Shown piece by piece: positions 8,530 to 16,402 of a DNA stretch of 64,000 nt (positions are counted from its first letter, which is position 1; every line of letters starts with the position of its first letter). The DNA comes from Elusimicrobium sp. (GTDB lineage: Bacteria; Elusimicrobiota; Elusimicrobia; Elusimicrobiales; Elusimicrobiaceae): the NCBI GenBank assembly GCA_015062115.1, contig SUVG01000003.1, positions 161,672 to 225,671 on the forward strand, written 5' to 3'. The notes under the pieces are model-generated. The model was given only the letters and a program-made list of their open reading frames with translations. It made no database searches and had not been told where the DNA came from. The translations under genes and the position numbers were made by a program.

Positions 8530-9612
8530 ATGGAATATATAGAACTTTCAGAGTTATGTACTCCTCATACTAAAAATATTGCTGTTAAAGATGTTGCCAA
8601 TCAAAAAGGCAAATATCCTGTGTTTGGAGCCGCGGGTTTAGTTGGATTTATGGACTCTTACCAAATGCCCAATGAGTATGTAGGCATCATCAAAGATGGG
8701 GCTGGAATTGGGCGAACCAATACCTATCCTGCAAAATCTTCGCTTATTGGTACAATGCAATGTCTACTTCCAAAAGACGGAGTCAATGTTAAATATTTAA
8801 TGTATCTTGTACGGTCTTTGAAATTAGGTTCTTCCTATTCAGGGGCAACTATTCCACATATTTACTATAAAAATTATAAAAATACAAAAATTCCCAAAAG
8901 AGAATTAAAACAACAACTTGAAATAGCCAATATTTTGGACAACATAGAACAAGGAATAAAGGTAAAGCAAGAGCAATTAAAAGCATTAGATGAACTCATT
9001 CAATCTCGCTTTACTGAAATGTTTGGTACGTTAGATATGAGTAAAGCTTCAGACGATTGGCAATCTTTAGGATTATTGGCCAAAATACACACAGGTACAA
9101 CACCTTCAACTACAAATGCCGATAACTGGAATGGTGATATTCTCTGGATAACGCCCGCTGAAATAAAATCTGATTCATATTACATTTATGATACTACCCG
9201 AAAAATTACCAAACAAGGCCAGTTATCAAAATCGTTGACCATAATGCCACGTGATACCGTTTTGTTATCCACACGTGCACCTATAGGAAAAGTTGGCATT
9301 GTGGGAAAACCCATGGCCTGTAATCAAGGGTTTAAAAATTTTGAATGTGGTAAAAAATTAAATCCGATTTTCTTATACGTCTTACTAAAATACAATACAA
9401 CTTATTTAAATTCGTTAGGTACAGGCACTACATTTAAAGAAATTTCTAAATCAAATGTAGAAAAGATAAAAATTCCCGTTCCTTGTGTAGAGAAACAAAA
9501 TCAATTTGCTGAATTTGTGCAACAAGTGGAAAAGGCAAAAGAAATTGTTAAAATACAAATCAAGGACTTACAGGAATTGTTAGCCCTAAAGATGGACGAA
9601 TATTTTAAATGA
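8530..9612 (+). CDS. hsdS: Type I restriction-modification specificity subunit
   Basis: This 360-aa HsdS has two target-recognition domains: TRD1 in about residues 1-135 and TRD2 from about 170, separated by a conserved helix (QLEIANILDNIEQGIKVKQE) and closed by a second helix. It determines the split DNA recognition sequence for both methylation and cleavage. It overlaps hsdR by 4 bp (ATGA), indicating translational coupling. Base composition is more AT-rich than in hsdM and hsdR, as often seen where specificity genes recombine. No second hsdS or invertase is present in the window. Confidence 0.93.
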   Translation: MEYIELSELCTPHTKNIAVKDVANQKGKYPVFGAAGLVGFMDSYQMPNEYVGIIKDGAGIGRTNTYPAKSSLIGTMQCLLPKDGVNVKYLMYLVRSLKLGSSYSGATIPHIYYKNYKNTKIPKRELKQQLEIANILDNIEQGIKVKQEQLKALDELIQSRFTEMFGTLDMSKASDDWQSLGLLAKIHTGTTPSTTNADNWNGDILWITPAEIKSDSYYIYDTTRKITKQGQLSKSLTIMPRDTVLLSTRAPIGKVGIVGKPMACNQGFKNFECGKKLNPIFLYVLLKYNTTYLNSLGTGTTFKEISKSNVEKIKIPVPCVEKQNQFAEFVQQVEKAKEIVKIQIKDLQELLALKMDEYFK

Positions 9613-12600
9613 AAAACTTTGATTTTCTAAAAGAACTGACGGACTTTAAAGCACTTTACTCTTTATGCGCGGGGGCAGAGGAATATGTTGTTTCCAACCC
9701 CACAATGAGTGCTATTTTTGCCCGTAAAGCGTTGGAAAATCTGATAAAGTCCTTCTATACTGCCAAATACGGCGGGTATCCAGAGGGTAGCAACCTATTT
9801 TCGCTGATTGAAGATGCACAATTTAAGGCCTATTTTGATGAATCGTTAATTTCTTGCGTGCATTTTGTGCGTAAAGTGGGCAATAACGGCGCACATCAGG
9901 AAGAGGTCTATCCTAAACTAGCGCGTGGATGCTTAAAGGCCTTGCACGAAGCCGTCAAACAAGTGCTGTTTTTAATGGGGGCGTGTAAAGATGTGCCCGC
10001 CTTTGATTCGTCCATTTATAACGCTAAACCTCAAACAGAAAAGGCTACCCAATTACCTAAAGAAGAACCCACGCCAGACGTACAAACCCTGACAAAATAC
10101 AAAAATAACATTGTGCAGGGTATTGAACAAAAGTCATCCATAGATTTTACTGAATACGAGACCCGCAAACTCTATATTGACGAAGCCTTAAAAGAAGCAG
10201 GTTGGCAGATTTGTCAAACCCCAGGCGCAACTACAGCGGGACTAGCGTGTATTGAAGTTAAACTGCTAGGGATGCCCAACAAAGAAGGTTTTGGGTTTGC
10301 TGATTATGTACTTTTTGATAATGACGGTGTGCCTTTGGCCGTGGTAGAAGCCAAAAAAACCTCTGTGGATGAAGTGGCAGGTTCCCAACAAGCGCGGTTA
10401 TACGCCGATTGTATTGAAAAGAAATGGGGCAGACGGCCTGTTATCTTCTATACCAACGGCTATTCTACCCACGTGGTAGATTGTGCAGGGTATCCTGCCC
10501 GTAAAGTGTATGGGTTTTATAGCAAGCAAGAACTACAATCCCTGTTAAACAGGCGGGATTTGTCGGACATAAAAGACACACGGGTAGACAAAAACATTTC
10601 AGACAGACCTTTTATCCAACAAGCCACCACCGCTGTATGTGAAACGTTTAATAAAAAGGCCCGTAAAGCCCTATTAGTGATGGCTACAGGTACGGGTAAG
10701 ACAAGATGTGCTATTTCCATTGTGGACGTGTTACAGCGGGCAAAATGGGCCAACAAAGTGCTATTCTTGGCAGACCGCACAGCCCTTGTAAAACAAGCCG
10801 CCAATGCTTTTACGAAACATTTACCCGATAGCCCGCTTTGTATCTTATCTGAAGAAAAAGAAGATACACGGGATTATAATGCCAAAATCACTTTATCAAC
10901 GTATCAAACAATGCTTAATATCATTGATAAAGAAGATAAAAAGTACGGCATTGCCAACTTTGATTTAATTATATTGGACGAAGCCCACCGCTCTATTTAC
11001 AACAAATATAAAGCCATTTTCCATTATTTTGATTCTCTTATTTTGGGTTTAACGGCCACCCCGCGCGAACAGATTGAAAAATCCACGTATGAAGTGTTTG
11101 ATTTGCCCAAGGGCGAACCTACTTTTGCTTACGACTATAAAACTGCCGTCAAAGAAGGGTTTTTGGTAGATTTCCACGCATTTGAACGTACTACAAACAT
11201 CTTAAAAAATGGGCTTAAATACAAAGACCTTTCAGACGAAGAAAAAGCACAGTATGAAACGTTGTTTACAGAAGAAGGTACTTTCCCTAAAGAAATAGAT
11301 GCTAAACTCTTCCAAAAAACCATTTTAAATCAAGATACCATTGACCGCGTATTGCAAACCCTAATGACAGAAGGATTAAAAACACAAGGCGGCGACAAAC
11401 TGGGTAAAACAATTATTTTTGCCTATAACCACCGCCACGCAGAAGAAATTGTAAAACGGTTTCATATCCTGTACCCAGAGAAAGGCAACGACTACTGCAA
11501 ACTGATTGATAATTACATCAACTATGCCCAAACGTTAATTGATGAATTTGCCAACCCTGAAAGTGATTTGACGATTGCCGTGTCTGTGGATATGTTGGAT
11601 ACAGGGATAGACGTACCCGAAATGTTAAACCTGGTATTTTTTAAACGTGTATTTTCTCAAATTAAGTTTTGGCAGATGATAGGGCGCGGCACGCGTACAC
11701 GCAAGGATTTAGATGTGTTTTCGCCTTCCCGTGATTATTTTGAGAAAGGAGCCGAACCTGTCTTAACACGCCATAATGATAAACAGGGCTTTTATATCTT
11801 TGATTTTTGTGATGTGTTTGAGTTCTTCCGCTTAAATCCCGACGGGCGGGAACCTAAGGCGGCTTTAACACTTAGCCAAAAACTGTTTGAATTAAAGTTA
11901 GATTTAGTTTGCGAGTTACAAAAATATCAGCATCAAGAAAATGAAGAACAAAAAAGTTTTTACGCAAAGTATAAGGCCGAACTCATTGACAAGATTAAAC
12001 ACTTAAACAGAAATCTTATCAACGTAAAATTAGTCCTTAAATACGTAGACAAATATTCTATTGAAAAAAGTTGGGAATATATTAGTTTGTTGGAAGCCAA
12101 AGAGATTAAAAAGCAACTTACGCCCCTTATAGCCCCCGATGACCCCGACGAGAGTGCAAAACTTTTTGATTTGTGGGTATTCAATATGGAACTTTCCCAA
12201 TTGGCGGGCGACAAAGATTATTCCCAGGCCGTTCAGAAAGTAACGAAGATTTGTTCGGAATTACTGGAACATTTGACTGTACCTGCTATAGCGGCCAAAA
12301 AAGATTTTTTGGAAAGCGTGTTGCAAGTTGGTTTTTGGGAAGGGGTTACTTTAACCAAATTAGAACAACTCCGTCAGGAAGTACGCACATTATTACAATT
12401 TTTAGATAAGAACAAGCGCGAAATAATTACGTCTAATTTCTCGGACTTTGTGGTTACTAAAAAAGATGGGCAATCACCTATTCCACAATTCAAAGATTAC
12501 CGCAAACGGGTAGAGGATTATTTGGCGGATAACGTAGACAAAGGGGCTATTGCCAAAATCCATAACTTAGAGAAACTAACTGAGCAAGATATTGAAGAAC

Positions 12601-12935
12601 TTCAAACCATTTTATGGAAAAAACTGGGTACAAAAGAAGAGTATGACGAGGTTGCAAACGGACTAGATTTAGGGGCATTTGTACGTCAAATTGTAGGGCT
12701 TGATAATGAGGTAATATCTAAATTGTTTAACGACTATATCAACCAGTATAATTTTAATTCGGCCCAACAAGAATTTTTACAGTTAATCGTCAATTTTGTA
12801 CGTGCCAATGGAGATATTGAACCACAAGACCTTCAAGATGAACCATTTTCTTATCACGATTACACATCTATTTTCGCGAATACAGGACCATTGTATGACT
12901 TTGTAGACCGATTTCATTCCAGTATTCACATCTAA
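9609..12935 (+). CDS. hsdR: Type I restriction endonuclease/translocase subunit
   Basis: This 1108-aa HsdR begins with a DUF4145-like helical domain (residues 1-125), followed by an HSDR_N nuclease region with a D...EAK centre (FADYVLF near 229, VVEAKK near 245). The SF2 motor has Walker A ATGTGKT (about 358-364), DEAH (about 456) and a motif VI region MIGRGTRTR. It translocates DNA and cuts at unmethylated sites in complex with HsdM and HsdS. The reading frame is complete and the catalytic residues are intact, so the system appears active. Confidence 0.95.
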   Translation: MKNFDFLKELTDFKALYSLCAGAEEYVVSNPTMSAIFARKALENLIKSFYTAKYGGYPEGSNLFSLIEDAQFKAYFDESLISCVHFVRKVGNNGAHQEEVYPKLARGCLKALHEAVKQVLFLMGACKDVPAFDSSIYNAKPQTEKATQLPKEEPTPDVQTLTKYKNNIVQGIEQKSSIDFTEYETRKLYIDEALKEAGWQICQTPGATTAGLACIEVKLLGMPNKEGFGFADYVLFDNDGVPLAVVEAKKTSVDEVAGSQQARLYADCIEKKWGRRPVIFYTNGYSTHVVDCAGYPARKVYGFYSKQELQSLLNRRDLSDIKDTRVDKNISDRPFIQQATTAVCETFNKKARKALLVMATGTGKTRCAISIVDVLQRAKWANKVLFLADRTALVKQAANAFTKHLPDSPLCILSEEKEDTRDYNAKITLSTYQTMLNIIDKEDKKYGIANFDLIILDEAHRSIYNKYKAIFHYFDSLILGLTATPREQIEKSTYEVFDLPKGEPTFAYDYKTAVKEGFLVDFHAFERTTNILKNGLKYKDLSDEEKAQYETLFTEEGTFPKEIDAKLFQKTILNQDTIDRVLQTLMTEGLKTQGGDKLGKTIIFAYNHRHAEEIVKRFHILYPEKGNDYCKLIDNYINYAQTLIDEFANPESDLTIAVSVDMLDTGIDVPEMLNLVFFKRVFSQIKFWQMIGRGTRTRKDLDVFSPSRDYFEKGAEPVLTRHNDKQGFYIFDFCDVFEFFRLNPDGREPKAALTLSQKLFELKLDLVCELQKYQHQENEEQKSFYAKYKAELIDKIKHLNRNLINVKLVLKYVDKYSIEKSWEYISLLEAKEIKKQLTPLIAPDDPDESAKLFDLWVFNMELSQLAGDKDYSQAVQKVTKICSELLEHLTVPAIAAKKDFLESVLQVGFWEGVTLTKLEQLRQEVRTLLQFLDKNKREIITSNFSDFVVTKKDGQSPIPQFKDYRKRVEDYLADNVDKGAIAKIHNLEKLTEQDIEELQTILWKKLGTKEEYDEVANGLDLGAFVRQIVGLDNEVISKLFNDYINQYNFNSAQQEFLQLIVNFVRANGDIEPQDLQDEPFSYHDYTSIFANTGPLYDFVDRFHSSIHI

Positions 12936-12964
12936 ACAGTACAGTTAAATTTAAGGAGAAACAA

Positions 12965-14761
12965 ATGGCCTCTCAAGATAAAGAATTAAAAGAGTTATTA
13001 AAAGAATTAAAAGACGGGTATATACAATTGCCAGATTTTCAAAGAGATTGGGTCTGGGATGATAATAGAATTAAATCTTTGATAGTAAGTTTGGCCAATG
13101 GTTATCCTGTCGGCGCAATTATGTTTTTAGCGACTGGCGGTGAAATAAATTTTAGTTATAGACCATTTACGGGGGTCGAAAACAAAGATGTAAGACCTAC
13201 AAGCCTGACCTTAGATGGACAGCAACGATTAACGTCTATATTAAATGCTATGTTTTTAAAAAAACCTGTTGAAACACAAACAGAACAAGGTAAAAAGGTA
13301 AAGAAATATTATTACTTTAATCTAGATGAAATATCGAAAGACCATATTGATTGGGACAATGCTGTAATAAGTGTTAATGAAAAGAAACAAATAACAAGCA
13401 ATTTCGGGAAAAATGTTGATTTGGATTTATCAACAACAGAAAAAGAATATAGCGAAAAATATATTCCCGTAAATATTATTTTTGATGAAATAATTTATTC
13501 TAACTGGAAGAATGCATATATTAATTATTACCAAAGCAAAGATTTAACTAATCTAACAACATATTTTGATATTATTCAGAAGTTCGAAAACAAGGTAAGA
13601 AACAAAATATATAACTATCATATACCAGTTATTACTCTTTCAAAAGATACTCCCAAGGAAGCCGTCTGTCAAGTTTTCGAAAATGTCAATACAGGTGGCG
13701 TTGCTTTAAATGTTTTTGAGTTAGTAACGGCACTATTTGCTTCTGATGGATTTAAGTTAAGAGAAGATTGGGAACATCGGAAGACAAACTTTAAAAATAG
13801 CAATGTGCTATCTTCCGTAACAGCAACTGATTTTTTAACAGCAATGACACTATTTACCAAATATATTGCATATTCAAAAGATAATAGTAATGCTGTTCTT
13901 TGTAAAAAGAAAAATGTCTTGGAATTACGTCTGAATGATTATAAAGAAAACGCGGATATACTTGAAAGAGCATTTATTGAAGCGGCTAAATTTTTAAATG
14001 AATTATGCATATATAGCAGTAGAGACTTACCTTATTCAACTCAACTTATTCCTTTGAGCGCGACGATTGCGGCATTGGGAGACAAGTTCCATTATCAAAA
14101 TGTAAAAGAAAAAATTAAACAATGGTTTTGGTGTGGGATATTTGGTGAATTGTATGGCGGAGCCAATGAAACTAGATATGCTCAAGATATAGTAGGACTT
14201 ATGGATTGGATAAATGGCTCTAATAAACCCCCAACAACAATAGAAAGAGCATATTTTGACCCTTGCCGCTTACTGTCCCTGCAAACAAGAGGTTCTGCCG
14301 CATACAAGGGAATAATGGCTTTGTTTATGAAAAATGCTAAAGATTTTATATCTGGCTCTAGTATGAACCTAACATATTTTATAGATAAAGCAGTAGATAT
14401 TCATCATATCTTTCCTAAAGATTATTGTTTAAAAGAACAACTCGGCTTGCAAGATGACAAATGGAATTCAATAGTAAATAAGACTCCCTTATCTGCTAAA
14501 ACAAACAGAATGATTGGCGGAAAAGCACCTAGTGATTATTTATCAAAAATAGAAGAAACTATGACAGACCCTTCTAAATTAAATGAAAATTTACTATCTC
14601 ATTGCATTTCAATTGAGGACATAAGAACCAATAATTTTGATAGTTACTTTATTAAACGAACAAAATCAATATTAAGTTTGATAGAAAATGCAATGGGAAA
14701 GAAAATGTCAGGATTGGATTCTGAAAATGTCATTCAAAAATATGGAGTTTCATTACTTTAA
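12965..14761 (+). CDS. DUF262/DUF1524 nuclease (GmrSD-like)
   Basis: This 598-aa protein fuses a ParB-like DUF262 domain with the DGQQRL motif (about 84-89) to a C-terminal DUF1524 His-Me-type nuclease with HHIFPKDY (about 480-487). Such fusions include GmrSD-type IV restriction enzymes acting on modified phage DNA, and relatives in other defence systems. A strong AAGGAGA site precedes the ATG, 29 bp after hsdR, so it is probably part of the restriction operon or coupled to it. The substrate (glucosylated DNA or other) cannot be told from sequence. Confidence 0.85.
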   Translation: MASQDKELKELLKELKDGYIQLPDFQRDWVWDDNRIKSLIVSLANGYPVGAIMFLATGGEINFSYRPFTGVENKDVRPTSLTLDGQQRLTSILNAMFLKKPVETQTEQGKKVKKYYYFNLDEISKDHIDWDNAVISVNEKKQITSNFGKNVDLDLSTTEKEYSEKYIPVNIIFDEIIYSNWKNAYINYYQSKDLTNLTTYFDIIQKFENKVRNKIYNYHIPVITLSKDTPKEAVCQVFENVNTGGVALNVFELVTALFASDGFKLREDWEHRKTNFKNSNVLSSVTATDFLTAMTLFTKYIAYSKDNSNAVLCKKKNVLELRLNDYKENADILERAFIEAAKFLNELCIYSSRDLPYSTQLIPLSATIAALGDKFHYQNVKEKIKQWFWCGIFGELYGGANETRYAQDIVGLMDWINGSNKPPTTIERAYFDPCRLLSLQTRGSAAYKGIMALFMKNAKDFISGSSMNLTYFIDKAVDIHHIFPKDYCLKEQLGLQDDKWNSIVNKTPLSAKTNRMIGGKAPSDYLSKIEETMTDPSKLNENLLSHCISIEDIRTNNFDSYFIKRTKSILSLIENAMGKKMSGLDSENVIQKYGVSLL

Positions 14762-14782
14762 TCTACTATCTCTTTAGGTGGG

Positions 14783-14812
14783 TTGATACGTAATTTTGGT
14801 TAGTGCTAAACT
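14783..14812 (+). promoter_or_regulatory. Putative promoter of riboswitch transcript
   Basis: A -35 box TTGATA (14783-14788), an 18-bp spacer and a -10-like TAAACT (14807-14812) would start transcription at about 14819, right at the base of the riboswitch fold. A second AT-rich box (TATAAA) overlaps. The call rests on consensus match only. Confidence 0.4.
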
Positions 14813-14814
14813 AT

Positions 14815-14905
14815 AAAAACCATAAAGAGTGTACGAGGGGCAAGCCTGATGACTACACAGCAACCTACCAAAGGGCAAGGTGCTAATGCTTGGAAGATGG
14901 GAACT
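14815..14905 (+). ncRNA. S-box / SAM-I-SAM-IV clan riboswitch-like RNA
   Basis: The order of conserved S-box blocks is present: AAAGAGTG, GAGGG, GCCTGATGA (kink-turn strand), GCAACC, AAGGTGCTAA and GGAAGATGG. Helices can be drawn: P1 CCAT (14820-14823) with ATGG (14897-14900); P2 GTGTA with TACAC; P3 GCAACCT with AGGTGC. P4 is almost absent, which points to a SAM-I/IV-like variant and not to canonical SAM-I. An outer helix TTGGTTAGT (14796-14804) with 14903-14913 may extend the base. It should sense S-adenosylmethionine and control the gene at 14987. It lies inside the defence island, just after SAM-using restriction genes. Confidence 0.72.
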
Positions 14906-14915
14906 AGAATCAATT

Positions 14916-14940
14916 TAAACCCGTCCTCGTGATGGGTTTA
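14916..14940 (+). terminator. Hairpin after riboswitch aptamer
   Basis: A stem of about 9 bp (AAACCCGTC / GATGGGTTT, one G-U) with loop CTCGT follows the aptamer. The trailing sequence TATTCGTTTTAT is only moderately T-rich, so it could be a weak terminator or part of an expression platform that works together with the next hairpin. Confidence 0.5.
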
Positions 14941-14950
14941 TTCGTTTTAT

Positions 14951-14982
14951 ATACTCCTGTGGTAAATTAAGAACAGGAGTAT
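14951..14982 (+). promoter_or_regulatory. Shine-Dalgarno-sequestering hairpin
   Basis: Perfect 10-bp arms ATACTCCTGT (14951-14960) and ACAGGAGTAT (14973-14982) enclose a 12-nt loop. The right arm contains the AGGAG ribosome site of the ATG at 14987, and the left arm supplies the complementary CTCCT. Translation of the downstream gene would be off when this hairpin forms. Together with the upstream aptamer this looks like a translational switch. Confidence 0.65.
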
Positions 14983-14986
14983 TATT

Positions 14987-15217
14987 ATGAAAAATGAAAA
15001 AACTGCCGATAACCTAGCGTATGATTTAATTTTAGGAAAATTTATGTATCGGGTATTAGAATCCGCCGAACTTATATCCCAAGATGCTTTTAAAAAGTAT
15101 TTTAATCCTAGAGGCATAAAGTTTCCCATTGAAATGACCGTAAAGTTGTCTTTTGCCCAATTACAAAGTGTTAAGGTATATTTATCCAAAAATGGCACGA
15201 AGGATGTCCGAAATTGA
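14987..15217 (+). CDS. Unrecognised 76-aa protein under riboswitch-like control
   Basis: I do not recognise this protein. It is a soluble, mostly helical-looking 76-aa product; the segment LILGKFMYRVLESAELISQDAFKKY loosely recalls small SHOCT-like proteins found beside recombinases, but the match is weak. Its AGGAG site is hidden in the hairpin at 14951-14982. The frame ends at a TGA (15215-15217) but remains open for 36 further sense codons to a TAA at 15326, so the original gene may have been about 113 codons, or the stop may be recoded. No other gene follows before the island end. Confidence 0.6.
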   Translation: MKNEKTADNLAYDLILGKFMYRVLESAELISQDAFKKYFNPRGIKFPIEMTVKLSFAQLQSVKVYLSKNGTKDVRN

Positions 15218-15328
15218 TTTGGGACCACCTTAAAAGAATCTAAACAATATCAGGAGCTGAAGAGACACTATTTAAACCTCCTTACCAAACAGCTAAAAGA
15301 AATACAAAGCAATGAAGGGGTATATTAA

Positions 15329-15779
15329 GTTTGAGGAGTCAGAGAAACGAGTTGTAATGCTTTTCTATAATTACAGCTCTAAAAGTGTATGTGGAAATTG
15401 ATGTAAGCAGGGACGAATGTATAATTTGCCATATTATCATCCATTTGAAAACAAAAAATCATTAAAATATAAGTATAATTTTAACAAGATAGCTCCGTAA
15501 AATTTTTCAAAAAATTTTTTGACCTAGATATTTTTTTGGAATCCAGATTTTTGTTTTTGCAATGTTATCATCTAAACTTAGTCGCTATCCTTCGCTAACC
15601 TTATTTTCGCCGAGCCAATTATAACGGCCTATAGCCGCTAACTTTTGCTACACTTCGCTAAAAATGGCCAATAAACGCCTCTTTTCGCCTTTCCCGTGGC
15701 GGATTGCACTCTCAGACGTAGGCATTTTGCCAAATTGCCAATTAAAACAATCCAAATGCTCTGTTTGTATTGCAAAAGT
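15329..15779. other. Non-coding right end of the island
   Basis: No supported gene was found. From about 15565 the stretch has several CGCTAA/CGCTAT words within 100 bp (around 15583, 15593, 15636 and 15656), then a GCCAAATTGCCAAT near-copy of the 23-bp subterminal repeat. This looks like a recombinase arm-site region. A 68-codon open frame at 15664 spans these repeats and is judged spurious. Confidence 0.5.
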
Positions 15780-15802
15780 CCATTGCCAAAATATTGACAA
15801 TA
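15780..15802 (+). repeat. Right subterminal 23-bp direct repeat
   Basis: This is an exact copy of 178-200 in the same orientation, 109 bp inside the right att repeat. The interpretation as a recombinase arm site is inferred from position. Confidence 0.6.
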
Positions 15803-15890
15803 AAACTACAAAAACCTGCAAAAACGCGCAAAAAACGGCCCTTTGGGGCGCGGGCCTAGACAGACCATAAAATCAGTATAAAATAAGAAA

Positions 15891-15910
15891 TCCTCGTCGT
15901 AAAACGAGGA
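15891..15910 (-). terminator. Island-supplied tRNA-Val terminator
   Basis: A 7-bp stem (TCCTCGT / ACGAGGA) lies just beyond the tRNA-Val 3' end and is followed on the minus strand by ATTTCTTATTTT. It replaces the original terminator that was displaced to 41-62. Confidence 0.75.
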
Positions 15911-15911
15911 C

Positions 15912-15966
15912 TTTTAAATGGTGCCCAGTATAGGATTTGAACCTATGACCTTTCCCATGTCAAGGG
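15912..15966. repeat. attR: 3' half of intact tRNA-Val
   Basis: This perfect 55-bp copy of 60-114 forms the 3' half of the functional tRNA-Val gene. By the usual logic of tRNA-targeting integrases, this half was supplied by the element and restores the tRNA. Crossover lies somewhere within the shared 55 bp. Confidence 0.92.
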
Positions 15967-15993
15967 AACGCGCTACCCCTGCGCCAACTGGGC
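15919..15993 (-). tRNA. tRNA-Val (GAC)
   Basis: This 75-nt cloverleaf has acceptor GCCCAGT / ACTGGGC, D arm GCGC...GCGC, anticodon arm TTCCC-TTGACAT-GGGAA with anticodon GAC, T arm ATAGG-TTCAAAT-CCTAT, discriminator A and an encoded CCA. Both halves are involved in flanking duplications: the 3' half at 67-114 and the 5' half at 17578-17599. Confidence 0.96.
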
Positions 15994-16027
15994 TAAAATG
16001 GGTTTTGACTACTTATTTATTATAGCA
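15972..16027 (-). repeat. 5' half and -10 region of intact tRNA-Val (repeat copy 1)
   Basis: This matches 17578-17633 at 54 of 56 positions (differences at 15995 and 16013). It belongs to the functional tRNA gene. Confidence 0.85.
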
Positions 16028-16047
16028 AATAACCCAGCCAATATCAA
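16019..16047 (-). promoter_or_regulatory. tRNA-Val promoter
   Basis: On the minus strand: -35 TTGATA (16047-16042), a 17-bp spacer, and -10 TATAAT (16024-16019) preceded by TGC, an extended -10. The distal copy at 17578-17633 keeps the -10 but not the -35, so only this copy looks functional. Confidence 0.8.
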
Positions 16048-16362
16048 TTTTCTCGTCGGAGAGGTGCTAAATAAGAGGAGAGGATAAAACAAGCAAAGTG
16101 TTTTTTTAAACATACCTTTTTGCTTTTTTTGTGGATTTTGGACACAATCTGAACGTTTTTTTAGACAGTTTGTTTTGCTCTATAAATAGGCAAATTTTGG
16201 ATAATTTTTAAAATAGTTAAAAAGATGGTTTTCTTGGACAATGTTATATTGGAGTTACCAAAGCTCTAACGGGTGTTGAAAAATTGTATTATCTGTGGTG
16301 GGACGGGCAGTTTCTATTATATAGATTAAATATATATAGTTTTATAACTATTGCTCACAATA
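16048..16362. other. Non-coding DNA inside the decayed insertion
   Basis: No supported gene was found. The frame from about 16225 to 16400 reads as a protein-like stretch (GFLGQCYIGVTKALTGVEKLYY) without a start codon or ribosome site and may be a gene remnant. The word ATTTTCTCGTCGGA at 16048 also occurs inverted near the left island end (about 139-152). Confidence 0.35.
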
Positions 16363-16386
16363 AACCCCGAGCTTACACCCGGGGCC
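16363..16386 (-). terminator. Terminator after DUF805 gene
   Basis: A CCCCG / CGGGG stem, with T-rich sequence on the minus strand after it, lies 17 bp past the stop of the DUF805 gene. Confidence 0.6.
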
Positions 16387-16402
16387 GTTTCATCTCAGTT
16401 TG

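Larger units (their letters stand above)
60..15966. mobile_element. Integrative element in tRNA-Val carrying a defence cargo
   Basis: The segment is bounded by perfect 55-bp direct repeats (60-114 and 15912-15966) that contain the 3' half of tRNA-Val. It encodes a tyrosine recombinase, a ribbon-helix-helix protein, two HTH regulators, a Rep-like protein, RloA/RloB, Fic, HsdM/S/R, a GmrSD-like nuclease and a riboswitch-controlled small gene. No conjugation, capsid or packaging genes are recognisable, so it is more like a mobilisable or plasmid-derived genomic island, or a satellite, than a full ICE or prophage. Perfect identity of the ends suggests recent insertion or retained excision competence; this is inference. 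Confidence 0.88.

Noticed and set aside
14815-14905. Other riboswitch classes (c-di-GMP, cobalamin, TPP) for the structured RNA
   Set aside because: Their signature blocks are absent, while the ordered S-box blocks and helices are present.
15215-15217. TGA as a selenocysteine codon
   Set aside because: No convincing hairpin with a suitable loop was seen directly after the TGA and the protein belongs to no known selenoprotein family; a nonsense mutation is simpler.
15664-15870. 68-codon open frame at the right end of the island
   Set aside because: It spans the subterminal repeat and has no ribosome site or recognisable domain; more likely recombination-site DNA.
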